This document shows, piece after piece, positions 35,468 through 44,948 of a stretch of 64,000 bases of DNA. Numbering within the stretch: the first letter of the stretch is position 1; every line of letters begins with the position of its first letter. Below the pieces are notes generated by a model. That model searched no databases. It saw only the letters and a program-made list of their open reading frames with translations, and had not been told where the DNA came from. The position numbers and the translations under genes were made by a program. The DNA comes from Sphingobium sp. 15-1. Its GTDB lineage: Bacteria; Pseudomonadota; Alphaproteobacteria; Sphingomonadales; Sphingomonadaceae. The stretch is from assembly GCF_013375535.1 (NCBI RefSeq), contig NZ_JABXJG010000001.1, forward strand, positions 1,798,001 through 1,862,000. The letters are read 5' to 3'.

Positions 35468-36214
35468 ATGACGCGGTTCGCCTTCACCGTCGAATTTGAC
35501 GGCCGTCCGTTCATGGGCTGGCAGCGGCAGGCCCATGGCCCCAGCGTCCAGCAGGCGATCGAGGATGCCATCCATGCCGTGACCGGCGAGCGGGCCGTGA
35601 TCCACGCCGCCGGGCGCACAGACGCGGGCGTCCACGGCCTTGCCATGCGCGCCCATGCGGACATTGCGAAGGACATGACGCCCTTCCGCCTGATGGAAGC
35701 GCTGAATGCCCGGCTTCGGCCCGATCCGGTCGCGATCCTCGCCTGCGAGGCGGTGCCGGACGACTGGCATGCCCGCTTTTCCTGCATCGGCCGGTCCTAT
35801 GTGTATCGCATCGCCAACCGCCGCGCCCCGCTGACCTGGGAAAATGGGCTGGTCTGGCGGGTGATCCAGCCGCTGGACAGGGACGCGATGCAGGACGCGG
35901 CGCAGCTTCTGGTCGGGCGGCATGACTTCACCACCTTCCGCTCGGCCCATTGCCAGGCGGAAAGCCCGGTGAAGACGCTGGACCGGCTGGACGTGGAGCG
36001 TTCGGGCGACCGCATCGCCATATATGCGCAGGCGCGGTCCTTCCTGCATCATCAGGTGCGGTCGATGGTGGGGTGCCTCGCCATGGTCGGCATGGGGCGC
36101 TGGTCCGCCGGGGATATGGAGGCGGCGCGGGACGCGAAGGACCGGGCGGCGCTGGGGCTGAACGCGCCGCCGGACGGGCTTTATTTTGTCAGTGCGCGCT
36201 ATCCCGGCGAGTGA
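35468..36214 (+). CDS. truA: tRNA pseudouridine synthase TruA
   Basis: 248 aa. The catalytic Asp is in [11 protein letters not shown] (about residue 53). Supporting motifs are [25 protein letters not shown] and [17 protein letters not shown]. It modifies U38-40 in the anticodon stem. Follows fmt in an operon and is followed by a palindromic repeat. Confidence 0.96.
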   Translation: MTRFAFTVEFDGRPFMGWQRQAHGPSVQQAIEDAIHAVTGERAVIHAAGRTDAGVHGLAMRAHADIAKDMTPFRLMEALNARLRPDPVAILACEAVPDDWHARFSCIGRSYVYRIANRRAPLTWENGLVWRVIQPLDRDAMQDAAQLLVGRHDFTTFRSAHCQAESPVKTLDRLDVERSGDRIAIYAQARSFLHHQVRSMVGCLAMVGMGRWSAGDMEAARDAKDRAALGLNAPPDGLYFVSARYPGE

Positions 36215-36215
36215 T

Positions 36216-36302
36216 CGTGCTCCTGCGCAGGCGGGAGCCCAGTTCCACCGTTCGATTGCCGCTCAGTCGTCTGGACTGGGCTCCTGCCTGCGCAGGAGCA
36301 CG
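36216..36302. repeat. GTGCTCCTGCG-family composite palindrome, 87 bp
   Basis: CGTGCTCCTGCGCAGGCGGG (36216 on) pairs with CCTGCCTGCGCAGGAGCACG ending at 36302, with one mismatch, around an interior of about 30 bases. It lies between the convergent truA and transporter genes. Confidence 0.8.
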
Positions 36303-36307
36303 ATGCG

Positions 36308-37027
36308 TTAGAGACTGGCGCGGAACGGCGTGAAATTCGTGCCCTCATCGAACACGTCCAGCCCCTCGGCCCGCTTGAGGCGGCCGACCACGACATAGGT
36401 GACGGGCGTCAGCACCGCTTCCCATGTGACCTTCATCAGCCAGTTGGTGACCATCACCGTCGCCACCTGCGCGTTGGTCCAGTCGCCATAAAAAGCCAGC
36501 GGATAGAAAAGCAGGCTGTCCACCCCCTGCCCCACCACCGTGGAACCGATCGTCCGCATCCAGAGATGCTTGCCCTCCGTCAGCAGCTTCATCTTGGCGA
36601 GGACGAAGCTGTTGGCGAACTCCCCCGCCCAGAAGGCGGTGACCGAGGCGAAGACGATGCGCCAGGTGCTGCCGAACACGGCCTCATAGGCCTGCTGGTC
36701 GGGCCAGCCCTCCGCCGGGGGCAGCTTCACGACCACCCAGCTCATCAGCGCCATGAACAGCATCGCGCCAAAGCCCGCCCAGACGCAGCGCCGCGCCCGC
36801 GCATAGCCATAGACTTCGGTCAGCACGTCGCCCAGCACATAGCCCAGCGGAAAGAAGAGGATGCCCGCGCCGAAGGTGAAGCCGCCCACGGTCGACAGCT
36901 TGGCCGCGCCGATCAGGTTGGACAGCAGCAATATCGCGACGAAGGCCGCCATGCAGAAATCGAAATAGCGCAATGGGCGCGCGCCCAGCGCATAGGCGTC
37001 GATTTTCCTTATCCCCGCATCGCTCAT
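36308..37027 (-). CDS. Queuosine precursor transporter (YhhQ/VUT family)
   Basis: 239 aa from the ATG at 37027 (MSDAGIRKIDAYALG); an ATG at 37039 is possible. It is polytopic with about six helices. Family motifs: LLLSNLIGAAKL, FTFGAGILFFPLGYVLGDVL TEVYG (split here), FANSFVLAKMK and STVVGQGVDSLLFYPLAF. It imports 7-deazaguanine precursors of queuosine. The gene is divergent from tRNA-Arg(TCT), 87 bases away. Confidence 0.9.
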   Translation of the reverse strand: MSDAGIRKIDAYALGARPLRYFDFCMAAFVAILLLSNLIGAAKLSTVGGFTFGAGILFFPLGYVLGDVLTEVYGYARARRCVWAGFGAMLFMALMSWVVVKLPPAEGWPDQQAYEAVFGSTWRIVFASVTAFWAGEFANSFVLAKMKLLTEGKHLWMRTIGSTVVGQGVDSLLFYPLAFYGDWTNAQVATVMVTNWLMKVTWEAVLTPVTYVVVGRLKRAEGLDVFDEGTNFTPFRASL

Positions 37028-37113
37028 GCGCCCCTGCATATCCGCCCGACGCGCAAATGCAATGCCGCCCATGATTGCAAGCCGGGCGAAGGCCCGCTAT
37101 CGAACGCGCCGAC

Positions 37114-37190
37114 GGCCCCGTAGCTCAGCTGGATAGAGCATTCGCCTTCTAAGCGAATGGTCACAGGTTCGAATCCTGTCGGGGTCGCCA
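37114..37190 (+). tRNA. tRNA-Arg (anticodon TCT)
   Basis: Complete cloverleaf: acceptor GGCCCCG/CGGGGTC (one G-T pair), D-arm TAGCTCAGCTGGATAGAGCA, anticodon stem TTCGC/GCGAA with loop CTTCTAA (anticodon TCT), T-loop TTCGAAT and encoded CCA (37188-37190). It reads AGA. No integrase or repeat of its 3' end was seen downstream. Confidence 0.97.
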
Positions 37191-37327
37191 ATTTCCCGTC
37201 CCGCGCCAGGAACCGGCGCCGCGTCTGCACGGGATCTGCACGACAAATCCTTGGCAAGACCATCGGATCGATGGGCGAAGCTGCATGCGCTCATGCGATT
37301 GCGGACAGGCAATCAGGGAGTGTCCGC

Positions 37328-38926
37328 ATGTTTCCCCCATCCTTCCTCAAAAGCTTCCGGTGGAAGCTCTGCCTGGCGCTGGCGATCGCCATGCTGGGCG
37401 ATCAGATCTTTTACCGCCATGCGCTCCATGGCGGGCATATCGGCCTTTTCGCCCTGGCGGTGCTGCTTTGCCTCATCCTGGGGCGGCCCGGCATGGCGCG
37501 CCAGCGGCAGGCCGGGTTCGCCATCCTGTCCGCGCTGGTCTTTGGCGGCGCCCTGATCCTCGATCCCGGCCCGCTTGCCTGGACGCTGTTCTGGGTCTCC
37601 GTCAGCATGGCCGCGCTGCTGCGCGGCGCGGTCCCTTTTGACGACGGCTGGCTGTGGTTCCAACGGCTGTTCCTGCATGCGGCGCGCTCGCCCGCCGCGC
37701 CCTTTATCGACGCGCGCCGTCTGGCGCGCGCGTGGCGAAGGCCGCGGAGCGGCGGGCTTGGCCTCAGGACCATCCTGCCGGTCGTGGCCCTGCCGCTTGG
37801 CGGAAGCGCGGTCATCCTTGCCCTTTTCGCGACCGCCAATCCGATCATCGCTAACATGCTGGCGATGATCGCGCTGCCCGACCTGTCCAGCTTCCCGCCG
37901 GGGCGGCTGGTCATCTGGTTTCTGACTTTCGCGCTGGGCTGGAGCCTGTTGCGCGCGCGGGCGGCGCGGCGGCTGATCCCGACCTTCGACGGCAGCGGCG
38001 ACATGCCGATCGCGGGAGTCTCCATCGCGTCGGTCACCTTGTCCCTCATTCTCTTCAACCTGCTCTTCGCCGTCGAGAACATGCTCGACATCGCCTATCT
38101 GTCGCGCGCCCTGCCGCTGCCCCAGGGCATGAGCATGGCGGAGTATGTCCATCGCGGCGCCTATCCGCTCATCGTCACGGCCTTGCTTGCGGGACTGTTC
38201 GTGCTCGTCACGCTGCGGCCCGGATCGTCGACCGCCCATGTGCCGGCGATCCGGCGGCTGGTCGTCCTGTGGATCGCGCAGAATGTGATACTGGTGGCGT
38301 CCAGCATCCAGCGCACGCTCGACTATATCGACGTCAGCATGTTCACCGCGCTGCGCATCCATGCGCTGGCCTGGATGGCGCTGGTGGCGTGCGGCCTCAT
38401 GCTCATCTGCTGGCGCATGCTGCGGGAAAAAAGCGCCTCCTGGCTCATCAACGCCAATCTGCTGCTGGCGGGCATGGTGCTCGGCTTCTTCTGCTTTTTC
38501 GATGCGGGCGAAGCGGCGGCATGGTGGAATGTGCGGCACACCCGCGAGATCACGGGCAAGGGGCCTGCGCTCGACCTCTGCTATCTTCGCCGGCTGGGTC
38601 CGTCCGCCCTTCTTCCGCTTATCGAGCTGGAGAACCGTCCCCTGCCCCGTCCCTTCCGGGAGCGCGTGCAATGGGTGCGCATGACCATCCATGCGGAGAT
38701 GATCGACGCCGATCGCCATGGCGGATGGACGCTGCGCAACGAACGGCGGCTGGCGGCGGCGCGGGAAAGGCTCAGGGCCGTCAGGCCGGTCCCGCTGACG
38801 CCCGGCGAACGGGACTGTCAGGCCATGCTCCTGCCGCCCCAGCCCGTCCCCGCGCCAGTCCCAGCGCCAGTCGACGCCCCAACCTCCACCCCAGCCCCTG
38901 CATTGACAGAAAGGGTGCAACGATGA
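37328..38926 (+). CDS. DUF4173/DUF4153-type polytopic membrane protein
   Basis: 532 aa from the ATG at 37328 (MFPPSFLKSFRWKL). About ten membrane helices cover residues 10-410, followed by a cytoplasmic tail with a Pro-rich end (PVPAPVPAPVDAP). Blocks such as LFNLLFAVENMLDIAYL, VLWIAQNVILVASSIQRTL and LTALRIHALAWMALVA-type segments match DUF4173. The function is unknown. Its stop overlaps the start of the response regulator gene (ATGA), so the three-gene unit is translationally coupled. Confidence 0.8.
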   Translation: MFPPSFLKSFRWKLCLALAIAMLGDQIFYRHALHGGHIGLFALAVLLCLILGRPGMARQRQAGFAILSALVFGGALILDPGPLAWTLFWVSVSMAALLRGAVPFDDGWLWFQRLFLHAARSPAAPFIDARRLARAWRRPRSGGLGLRTILPVVALPLGGSAVILALFATANPIIANMLAMIALPDLSSFPPGRLVIWFLTFALGWSLLRARAARRLIPTFDGSGDMPIAGVSIASVTLSLILFNLLFAVENMLDIAYLSRALPLPQGMSMAEYVHRGAYPLIVTALLAGLFVLVTLRPGSSTAHVPAIRRLVVLWIAQNVILVASSIQRTLDYIDVSMFTALRIHALAWMALVACGLMLICWRMLREKSASWLINANLLLAGMVLGFFCFFDAGEAAAWWNVRHTREITGKGPALDLCYLRRLGPSALLPLIELENRPLPRPFRERVQWVRMTIHAEMIDADRHGGWTLRNERRLAAARERLRAVRPVPLTPGERDCQAMLLPPQPVPAPVPAPVDAPTSTPAPALTERVQR

Positions 38927-39642
38927 TCATGTGCCCCATGCCCCGCACGATCCTCATCGTCGATGACGATCCCCACATCCGCCAGCTTCTGGTTTTCGCC
39001 TTCGGCAAGGCAGGCCTCGACACCGTGGAGGCGGGCGATGGCGAAGCCGCCCTGGCCGCGGTGCGGACGCAGCAACCCGATCTCGTCGTGCTCGACATCA
39101 ACATGCCCCGGATGGATGGATTGGAGGTGTGCCGCCGCCTCCGCGCGCAAGGCGACGTTCCGATCTTCTTCCTGTCCTCCCGCGACGACGAGATCGATCG
39201 CGTGCTGGGCATCGAGCTGGGCGCGGACGACTATGTGGTCAAGCCCTTCTCCCCCCGCGAGGTCGTCGCCCGGTCGATGGCGATCCTGCGCCGCACCGCC
39301 GGCAAGCCTCCCGCCGTGGAGAAGGCCGTGACGCTCCGGCATGGCGAACTCATGCTCGATCCCGACGCATGGACAGCGACGTGGCGCGACACGTCCGTTT
39401 CCCTGACGGTCACGGAATTCACGATCCTGCGAACGCTCGTGTCCATGCCGGCGCGCATCTTTTCGCGCGACATGATCATCGACCGCCTGCACGGCCCCGG
39501 CTTCGCCATCACCGACCGGACGATCGACAGCCATGTGCGCAACCTGCGCCGCAAATTCGCTGAAGCCGGCTGCGCGGATATTGTCGAAACCCGCGCAGGC
39601 GTGGGTTATCGCCTGGGGAATTGCACCGGCGCGGCGCCATGA
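38923..39642 (+). CDS. OmpR-family response regulator
   Basis: 239 aa from the ATG at 38923; ATG codons at 38929 and 38938 are alternatives. The receiver has VDDDPHIRQLL (acidic pocket), phospho-acceptor D58 in VVLDINMPRMDG, and K107 in VVKPFSPREV. The C-terminal winged helix shows LTVTEFTILRTLVSMPARIF and ITDRTIDSHVRNLRRKF. It is a DNA-binding regulator phosphorylated by the kinase next to it. It overlaps both neighbours by four bases. Confidence 0.93.
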   Translation: MIMCPMPRTILIVDDDPHIRQLLVFAFGKAGLDTVEAGDGEAALAAVRTQQPDLVVLDINMPRMDGLEVCRRLRAQGDVPIFFLSSRDDEIDRVLGIELGADDYVVKPFSPREVVARSMAILRRTAGKPPAVEKAVTLRHGELMLDPDAWTATWRDTSVSLTVTEFTILRTLVSMPARIFSRDMIIDRLHGPGFAITDRTIDSHVRNLRRKFAEAGCADIVETRAGVGYRLGNCTGAAP

Positions 39643-41234
39643 CCGCCGCCTTCAAGCGGCTCGTTGCGCGGCACTGGCCGGTCCTGCGCTTCCGCACGAT
39701 CATCTTCGGGACATTGCTGTTCGTCGCTGCCCTGCCCGGCATTGGCGCGGTGTTCCTGCGCGTCTACGAAAATGCGCTGGTGCGGCGCACGGAGGCGGAG
39801 CTGATCGCCCAGGGCGCCGCCCTCGCCGCCAGCGCGGCGATCATCTGGCCGGGCGCGGGATCGAACCCGGCGCCGGTCATGGGCCCCTATCAGGAACCCG
39901 CGACCGAAGTCGATCTCCAGAGCGCGGCCATCCTGCCGGAGAGACCCGCGCCGGACCGGGCGCCCAGACCGGCGGAGATCGCGGCGGACAGGGCGGCGCT
40001 ACAAGTGATGCGCGCCATGGAACCGGCCCTGGCGCAAACGAAGGCGGTCACGCTCGCGTCGATCCAGTTGCTGGACCGGAACGGCGTGGTGCTGAACGGC
40101 CATGGCGCCGGCGGCACCCTGGCGCGGGTTCCGGAAGTGGCGGCGGCCCTTGGCGGAAAACCGACGACGGTGCTACGCCGCAACGCCAGCTATCGTCCGA
40201 TCTATCCGCTCGAATGGCTCAGCAGGGCGTCCAGCATCCGCCTGCACCATGTCCGTCCGATCCGCGTCAACGGCAGGATCATGGGCGCGGTGCTGCTGTC
40301 CAGATCACCACGCAGCCTGTTCAAAGGCATTTACGAGGATCGCGGCAAGATCGCGCTGGGCGTCATCCTGATCTTCGGGATGCTGGTCATCCTCTCGGCA
40401 GTGCTCGCGCGCGCCATCGTCAGGCCGGTCGAAAGCCTCAGCCGGGCGACCCGATCCATGGCCACGGGACGCGCGGCGATGCCGGACCGGCCATCCCTTC
40501 AGGTCGTGGAAATCCGCGCCCTCTATGACGATTTCGAAGCCATGGCCAACGCCATCGCCACCCGTTCCCGCTATCTGCGGGACTTTGCAGCCGCGCTCAG
40601 CCATGAATTCAAGACGCCGCTCACCAGCATCGGCGGCGCGATCGAGCTGCTGGAGGATCATGGCGAAACCATGTCCGACGACGACCGGCGGCGGTTCCTC
40701 AACAATATCGCCGCCGACGCCGCCCGCCTGTCGCGGTTGGTGCACCGGATGATGGAACTGGCCAAGGCGGACATGGGCGTGCCCGACGGCAGCGAACGCG
40801 CCCCTGTCGGCGCGATCCTGGCGAAGCTGGCGGACGGCTACCGGAGTTCCGCCTTCGACATCCGGACGGATGGACCGGACCACCTGCCCGACGTTCATAT
40901 GGCTCCTGTCGGGCTGGAGACGATTGCGGCCACGATCATCGACAATGCCAGGCAGGCGGACGCGACCCGATTGCAGATCAGCGCGTCGCTGAAGGACGGT
41001 CAGCTCATGCTGGCCTTTGCCGACAATGGCGCCGGCATCGCGGAGGCCGACCGCCACCGGCTGTTCGAACCCTTCTTCACCAACAAGCGCGACAGCGGCG
41101 GCACCGGCATGGGCCTCTCCATCGCGCGATCTCTGGTCGAAGCGCATGGCGGCCGGATCGAGCTGGCCGAGACAAGCGCGGGGGCATGCTTCATCCTGAC
41201 CCTGGTCGCGAGCGACGCCTTCCGGCCCGGCTGA
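39639..41234 (+). CDS. Sensor histidine kinase
   Basis: 531 aa from the ATG at 39639, which overlaps the regulator stop (ATGA). The first helix is TIIFGTLLFVAALPGIGAVFL. An extracytoplasmic sensor region of about 200 residues follows, then a second helix (LGVILIFGMLVILSAVLA) and HAMP. The HisKA motif is AALSHEFKTPLTS with H322. The ATPase N-box is TIIDNARQA and the G-box GGTGMGLSIARSL. The signal is unknown. The coupled DUF4173 protein may take part in sensing. Confidence 0.92.
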   Translation: MTAAFKRLVARHWPVLRFRTIIFGTLLFVAALPGIGAVFLRVYENALVRRTEAELIAQGAALAASAAIIWPGAGSNPAPVMGPYQEPATEVDLQSAAILPERPAPDRAPRPAEIAADRAALQVMRAMEPALAQTKAVTLASIQLLDRNGVVLNGHGAGGTLARVPEVAAALGGKPTTVLRRNASYRPIYPLEWLSRASSIRLHHVRPIRVNGRIMGAVLLSRSPRSLFKGIYEDRGKIALGVILIFGMLVILSAVLARAIVRPVESLSRATRSMATGRAAMPDRPSLQVVEIRALYDDFEAMANAIATRSRYLRDFAAALSHEFKTPLTSIGGAIELLEDHGETMSDDDRRRFLNNIAADAARLSRLVHRMMELAKADMGVPDGSERAPVGAILAKLADGYRSSAFDIRTDGPDHLPDVHMAPVGLETIAATIIDNARQADATRLQISASLKDGQLMLAFADNGAGIAEADRHRLFEPFFTNKRDSGGTGMGLSIARSLVEAHGGRIELAETSAGACFILTLVASDAFRPG

Positions 41235-41272
41235 AGGATCGCCGCGCCGGTCATGCCTCTTCACGCAAAGCC

Positions 41273-43255
41273 TCATCTCGGCCGCATCGCCTCATAGACC
41301 ATGCCGCTCAGCAGCAGGCTGCCCTGGCGCGACAGATGGTCATCGTCGGAATAGAGCGGCACGCCATGCGCCATCGTCGCGCATTGGCCGGAACGGCAGA
41401 GAAAATGGTGCGGATAGAGGATTCCCGCCGCGAAACGCCGCCGCATTTCATCGAAAGCGCTGAAGACCTGCCGCTGGCGGCGCAGATAGTCCGCGCGCGA
41501 CAGCGCAAGTTGCGCCGGTTCGCTGTAGAGTTCCGCCCGCGCAAGGCTTTCGGGCACGTTGCGGCGGAATTCCGGAATGGGCGCGACCAGGATGACCCGT
41601 TTGCCCATGGCCGTCAGCGTCCGCACCGTTTCCTTCAGGCCCGAGCGGAACAGCAAGGCATCCCGGCTGAGGCTCCTGTCGTCATTCTCGTCCCGGCCGA
41701 GATAGCAGGGCGTTCCCCCTTCGGGGCGGCGGCCGTTGGCGCACAGGCCCCAGCGGGAGACAAGGAAGACGGTGTGGATGGTGGGGCTGGCGCGCAGCAT
41801 CGCCAGCACCTGGGCGTTGAAGGCGCTGCAATCATGGCTGGGCGGCTGGTCCAGCCGGTCGAGCCCCAGCAGCGTGGGACAGGCGGGGTAGGAGGCGATC
41901 CGGCCCGAAAGCCCCAGCGCATCGCCCGCCTGGTCGAAAGCAGGCTTCAGCGCGCGGGCGTGGGAATCGCCCCACAGCAGGAAGCTGGGCGCCGTGCCGT
42001 TATGCGCGCCGACCGCGCACAACGTCCGATGCCGCACCGCCGCCATGCCGGAGCAGCGCTCGGGCAGATAGGCCATGCTCCGGCTCGCCGCGTCGAGCGC
42101 CGCGACCGAGGGCGCCACTCGCGCGGGCAGACCGCCGGAGAGATAGAGCAAGGCCCCTGCTCCGCATCCGGCGGCCACCATCGCGCCCGCAAAGGCAAAG
42201 GCGCGGGCGGTGGTGAAGGACCGCGCCCTGCGAAACGGCTCCTCGATGAAGCGCCAGGAAAGGGCGGCGGCGAGGAGCGAGAGGAGCAGGACCAGCGCCT
42301 GCTCCCGCAATCGCCAGTCGCCATCGGTGCGATAGGTCCAAAAGACGACGATCGGCCAATGCCACAGATAGAGCGAATAGGAGATGCGACCGATCGCCAC
42401 CGGCGCCGTGCCGCCCAGCATCCGGCTGACCGCCGACCCGCTCTGCCCCGCATGCAGGATCAGCATCGCGCCCAGCACAGGGTAGAGCGCGTTCAGCCCG
42501 GGAAAGACGGTCGCGCTGGAAAAGCCGAACACCGCCCAGCCGATGGAGGCGATCCCGGCCAGCGCGCAGAGCTGCGCCGCCCATCGGCCGCGCAACGACG
42601 GCAGCAGGCCGGTCGCCAGCAACGCCCCGGCCAGAAACTCCCAGGCGCGGGGAAAGGGCAGGTAGAAGGCCAGGACCGGCGCATGATAGACCAGCATCAG
42701 CGCGCTCCCGAAGGAAAGCGCCGCCACGATGCCCAGCAGGAACCGGCTGCGCCCGCCCGCCCGGAAAGCGCCCAGCATCAGCAGCGGGAAGAGGATGTAG
42801 AATTGCTCCTCCACCGCCAGCGACCATGTGTGGAGCAGCGGCGCTTCCTCCGCCGCGCTGCCGAAATAGCCGCTGTGCCCCGCGAAATAGAGGTTGCTGG
42901 CGAACAGCGTCGTCGCCGCCGCGCTCATGCCCAGGGCGCGGTAATCGAGCGGCAGCAGGATCTGGCTGCCCGCGACGATGGTGACGGCGATGGTCGCGAA
43001 CAGGGCGGGGAATATCCGGCGGATGCGCCGCGCATAGAAGGCGGTGAGGCTGAACCGGCCCTCCGCCAGTTCCCGGCCAATGATCGAGGCGATCAGATAG
43101 CCGGAGATGACGAAGAAGATGTCGACGCCGACAAAGCCACCGGAAAAGGGCCAGAGGTCGACGTGATAGAACAGCACCGGCAGCACCGCCAATGCGCGCA
43201 GTCCGTCTATGTCGCGGCGATAGGCCGCGGACGGGCGGGCTTCGGCGGTGGGCAA
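41273..43255 (-). CDS. Acyltransferase-3 / SGNH O-acyltransferase (OafB-like)
   Basis: 660 aa. The N-terminal acyltransferase-3 domain (about residues 10-360, ten helices) has YRRDIDGLRALAVLPVLFYH, GGFVGVDIFFVISGYLI, FYARRIRRIFPAL and HTWSLAVEEQFYILFPL. A linker leads to a periplasmic SGNH domain beginning SFLLWGDSHARALKPAFD, with a late DDDHLS block near the C-terminus as the expected Asp-x-x-His pair. Such proteins O-acetylate LPS, capsule or other surface glycans. It converges on the histidine kinase gene. Confidence 0.92.
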   Translation of the reverse strand: MPTAEARPSAAYRRDIDGLRALAVLPVLFYHVDLWPFSGGFVGVDIFFVISGYLIASIIGRELAEGRFSLTAFYARRIRRIFPALFATIAVTIVAGSQILLPLDYRALGMSAAATTLFASNLYFAGHSGYFGSAAEEAPLLHTWSLAVEEQFYILFPLLMLGAFRAGGRSRFLLGIVAALSFGSALMLVYHAPVLAFYLPFPRAWEFLAGALLATGLLPSLRGRWAAQLCALAGIASIGWAVFGFSSATVFPGLNALYPVLGAMLILHAGQSGSAVSRMLGGTAPVAIGRISYSLYLWHWPIVVFWTYRTDGDWRLREQALVLLLSLLAAALSWRFIEEPFRRARSFTTARAFAFAGAMVAAGCGAGALLYLSGGLPARVAPSVAALDAASRSMAYLPERCSGMAAVRHRTLCAVGAHNGTAPSFLLWGDSHARALKPAFDQAGDALGLSGRIASYPACPTLLGLDRLDQPPSHDCSAFNAQVLAMLRASPTIHTVFLVSRWGLCANGRRPEGGTPCYLGRDENDDRSLSRDALLFRSGLKETVRTLTAMGKRVILVAPIPEFRRNVPESLARAELYSEPAQLALSRADYLRRQRQVFSAFDEMRRRFAAGILYPHHFLCRSGQCATMAHGVPLYSDDDHLSRQGSLLLSGMVYEAMRPR

Positions 43256-43444
43256 AGCGGAACAGGACAGGCTGGCGGCGATGCTCCTTCCCTCCTTCTT
43301 TCCAGGGGCTGGGCAGGCCTCTCTGGTGATAGGGCCTGTAGCGCGGGGCGCATCGGCGCATCGGTACAGGTGCAGGGGGCAAAGGTGTTAGGCAAGGTGG
43401 GCAGATTCAGGCTCGCCGGAGTGAGCGATTTGGGTGGATTTCTG

Positions 43445-43580
43445 TCATTCCCCCTCCCGCAGGCGGGAGGGGGCTAGGGGGTGGGTTCGCGCAACACCAG
43501 CGGCGATTTTCAACGGCTAAGCTGGAAGCTCGCTGCGCTCGCGCCCATCCCTAACCCCTCCCGCCTGCGGGAGGGGAATG
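43445..43580. repeat. CCTCCCGC/GCGGGAGG palindromic repeat, 136 bp
   Basis: CATTCCCCCTCCCGCAGGCG (43445 on) pairs with CGCCTGCGGGAGGGGAATG ending at 43580. The middle carries AAGCTCGCTGCGCTCGCGCC, as at 18290. The surrounding gap (43256-43642) otherwise shows no gene. Confidence 0.75.
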
Positions 43581-43642
43581 TCTTGGATTGGCCATCTGCC
43601 GACATCCGAATTGTCCACGCGACCCAGGAAAGAAAGGCGACC

Positions 43643-43987
43643 TTAGGCCGATCGGCCAGGCCCCCCTGCCGCGCGCAGCAGCAGATCGTCGGTCACGGTC
43701 ATGGTGAAGATGGGATCGGCGTCGGGCGGCACTTCGGCAATGGCGTCGACAAAGGCGGCGCGGGTCTCCGGCTCGTCATAGACCATCTTCTGGTCGAACG
43801 CCGCGCGCCAGGTCGCCTCGTCCGGCCATTCGGCATAGCCGACGAAGCGCCCGTCGGCGTCGCAGTGCAGGCGGGAACCATAGCTGCCATATTTTTCGCG
43901 GATCAGGTCGGTTCCCCGGCGCCAGGCTTTGCGGAACTGCTCCTCCTTGCCGGGGTGGACGCGCCACCAATAGACCGCGACGAACAT
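43643..43987 (-). CDS. Antibiotic biosynthesis monooxygenase-like small protein
   Basis: 114 aa from the ATG at 43987, preceded by AAAGGAGAGAG. MFVAVYWWRVHPGKEEQFRK, then RGTDLIREKYGSYGSRL, and FVGYAEWPDEATWRAAF follow the dimeric alpha-beta barrel (ABM/NIPSNAP-like) pattern. The function is unknown; members include small monooxygenases and heme-degrading enzymes, but no catalytic set can be named. The track's longer N-terminus is not supported. Confidence 0.7.
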   Translation of the reverse strand: MFVAVYWWRVHPGKEEQFRKAWRRGTDLIREKYGSYGSRLHCDADGRFVGYAEWPDEATWRAAFDQKMVYDEPETRAAFVDAIAEVPPDADPIFTMTVTDDLLLRAAGGPGRSA

Positions 43988-44042
43988 CGGCTCTCTCCTT
44001 TGGGGGGAGAGAATGATGCGCGATGCGAGAGGTTGCAATCAC

Positions 44043-44110
44043 CGTGCTCCTGCGAAGCCAGGAGCCTAGGTCCAAGGTCTGAACTGGGCTCCTGCCTTCG
44101 CAGGAGCACG
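44043..44110. repeat. GTGCTCCTGCG-family palindrome, 68 bp
   Basis: CGTGCTCCTGCGAAGCCAGG pairs with CCTGCCTTCGCAGGAGCACG, with minor mismatches. It lies upstream of the monooxygenase-like gene and downstream of the transaldolase gene, both on the minus strand. Confidence 0.8.
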
Positions 44111-44136
44111 TCAGTCGTTCAGTTGAGGGAATGCGA

Positions 44137-44790
44137 TCAGAGGACCGACTGGCCGGTCTTCTCCCAATCGGCCAGGAAGCCGGCAATGCCCTTTTCGGTC
44201 AGCACATGGTTGAACAGCGCCTTGATGACCGAGGGCGGCGCGGTCATCACGTCGGCGCCGATCTTCGCCGCTTCCAGCACATGGATCGGATGACGCACGC
44301 TCGCGACCAAAATCTCGGTGGCGAAGGAATAATTGTCGTAGATCAGGCGAATATCCTCGATCAGCTTCATGCCATCGAAGCCGTTATCGTCATGCCGGCC
44401 GACGAAGGGCGAGATGAAGGTCGCGCCCGCCTTGGCCGCCAGCAGCGCCTGATTGGCCGAGAAGCAGAGGGTGACGTTCACCATCACGCCCTCGCCGGTC
44501 AGCGCCTTGCAGGTCTTGAGGCCGTCGATGGTCAGCGGCACCTTGATGCAGACATTGCCGGCGATCTTCCGCAGCACGGCGGCTTCCTTCATCATCGTCT
44601 CATGGTCGAGCGCGACGACTTCGGCCGAAACCGGGCCTTCGACGATGCCGCAGATTTCCTCCACCACTTCCAGGAACTTGCGGCCCGACTTGTGGATCAG
44701 CGAGGGGTTGGTGGTGACGCCATCCAGCAGGCCCGTGGCGGCAAGGTCGCGGATTTCGTTGGTGTCGGCGGTATCGACGAAGAATTTCAT
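44137..44790 (-). CDS. tal: Transaldolase (short, FSA/TalC type)
   Basis: 217 aa, the short transaldolase form. The Schiff-base lysine is K83 (VCIKVPLT). [28 protein letters not shown] and [15 protein letters not shown] are family signatures. It transfers dihydroxyacetone units in the pentose phosphate pathway; some members act as fructose-6-phosphate aldolase, which sequence alone does not exclude. Confidence 0.92.
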   Translation of the reverse strand: MKFFVDTADTNEIRDLAATGLLDGVTTNPSLIHKSGRKFLEVVEEICGIVEGPVSAEVVALDHETMMKEAAVLRKIAGNVCIKVPLTIDGLKTCKALTGEGVMVNVTLCFSANQALLAAKAGATFISPFVGRHDDNGFDGMKLIEDIRLIYDNYSFATEILVASVRHPIHVLEAAKIGADVMTAPPSVIKALFNHVLTEKGIAGFLADWEKTGQSVL

Positions 44791-44948
44791 GGGGTGGCTC
44801 CGAAAACTGGGCTCCGAAGGGAGAGGTGAGCGAATCGCGCCCCCTTTAGCGGCTGCTGGCGGATTTAGCCATGTTTGCCGGTGGATGAGGCTTTACCAAC
44901 GCGCCTGCGCAACATTATGACGGCGGCACCTTTCCAAAGGACCGATCC

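Noticed and set aside
36308..37190. tRNA-Arg(TCT) as a second integration site
   Set aside because: No integrase, recombinase fragment or repeat of its 3' end was seen nearby.
41186..43477. A 763-codon plus-strand frame over the acyltransferase gene
   Set aside because: The minus-strand protein has full acyltransferase-3 and SGNH signatures; the plus-strand frame has none.
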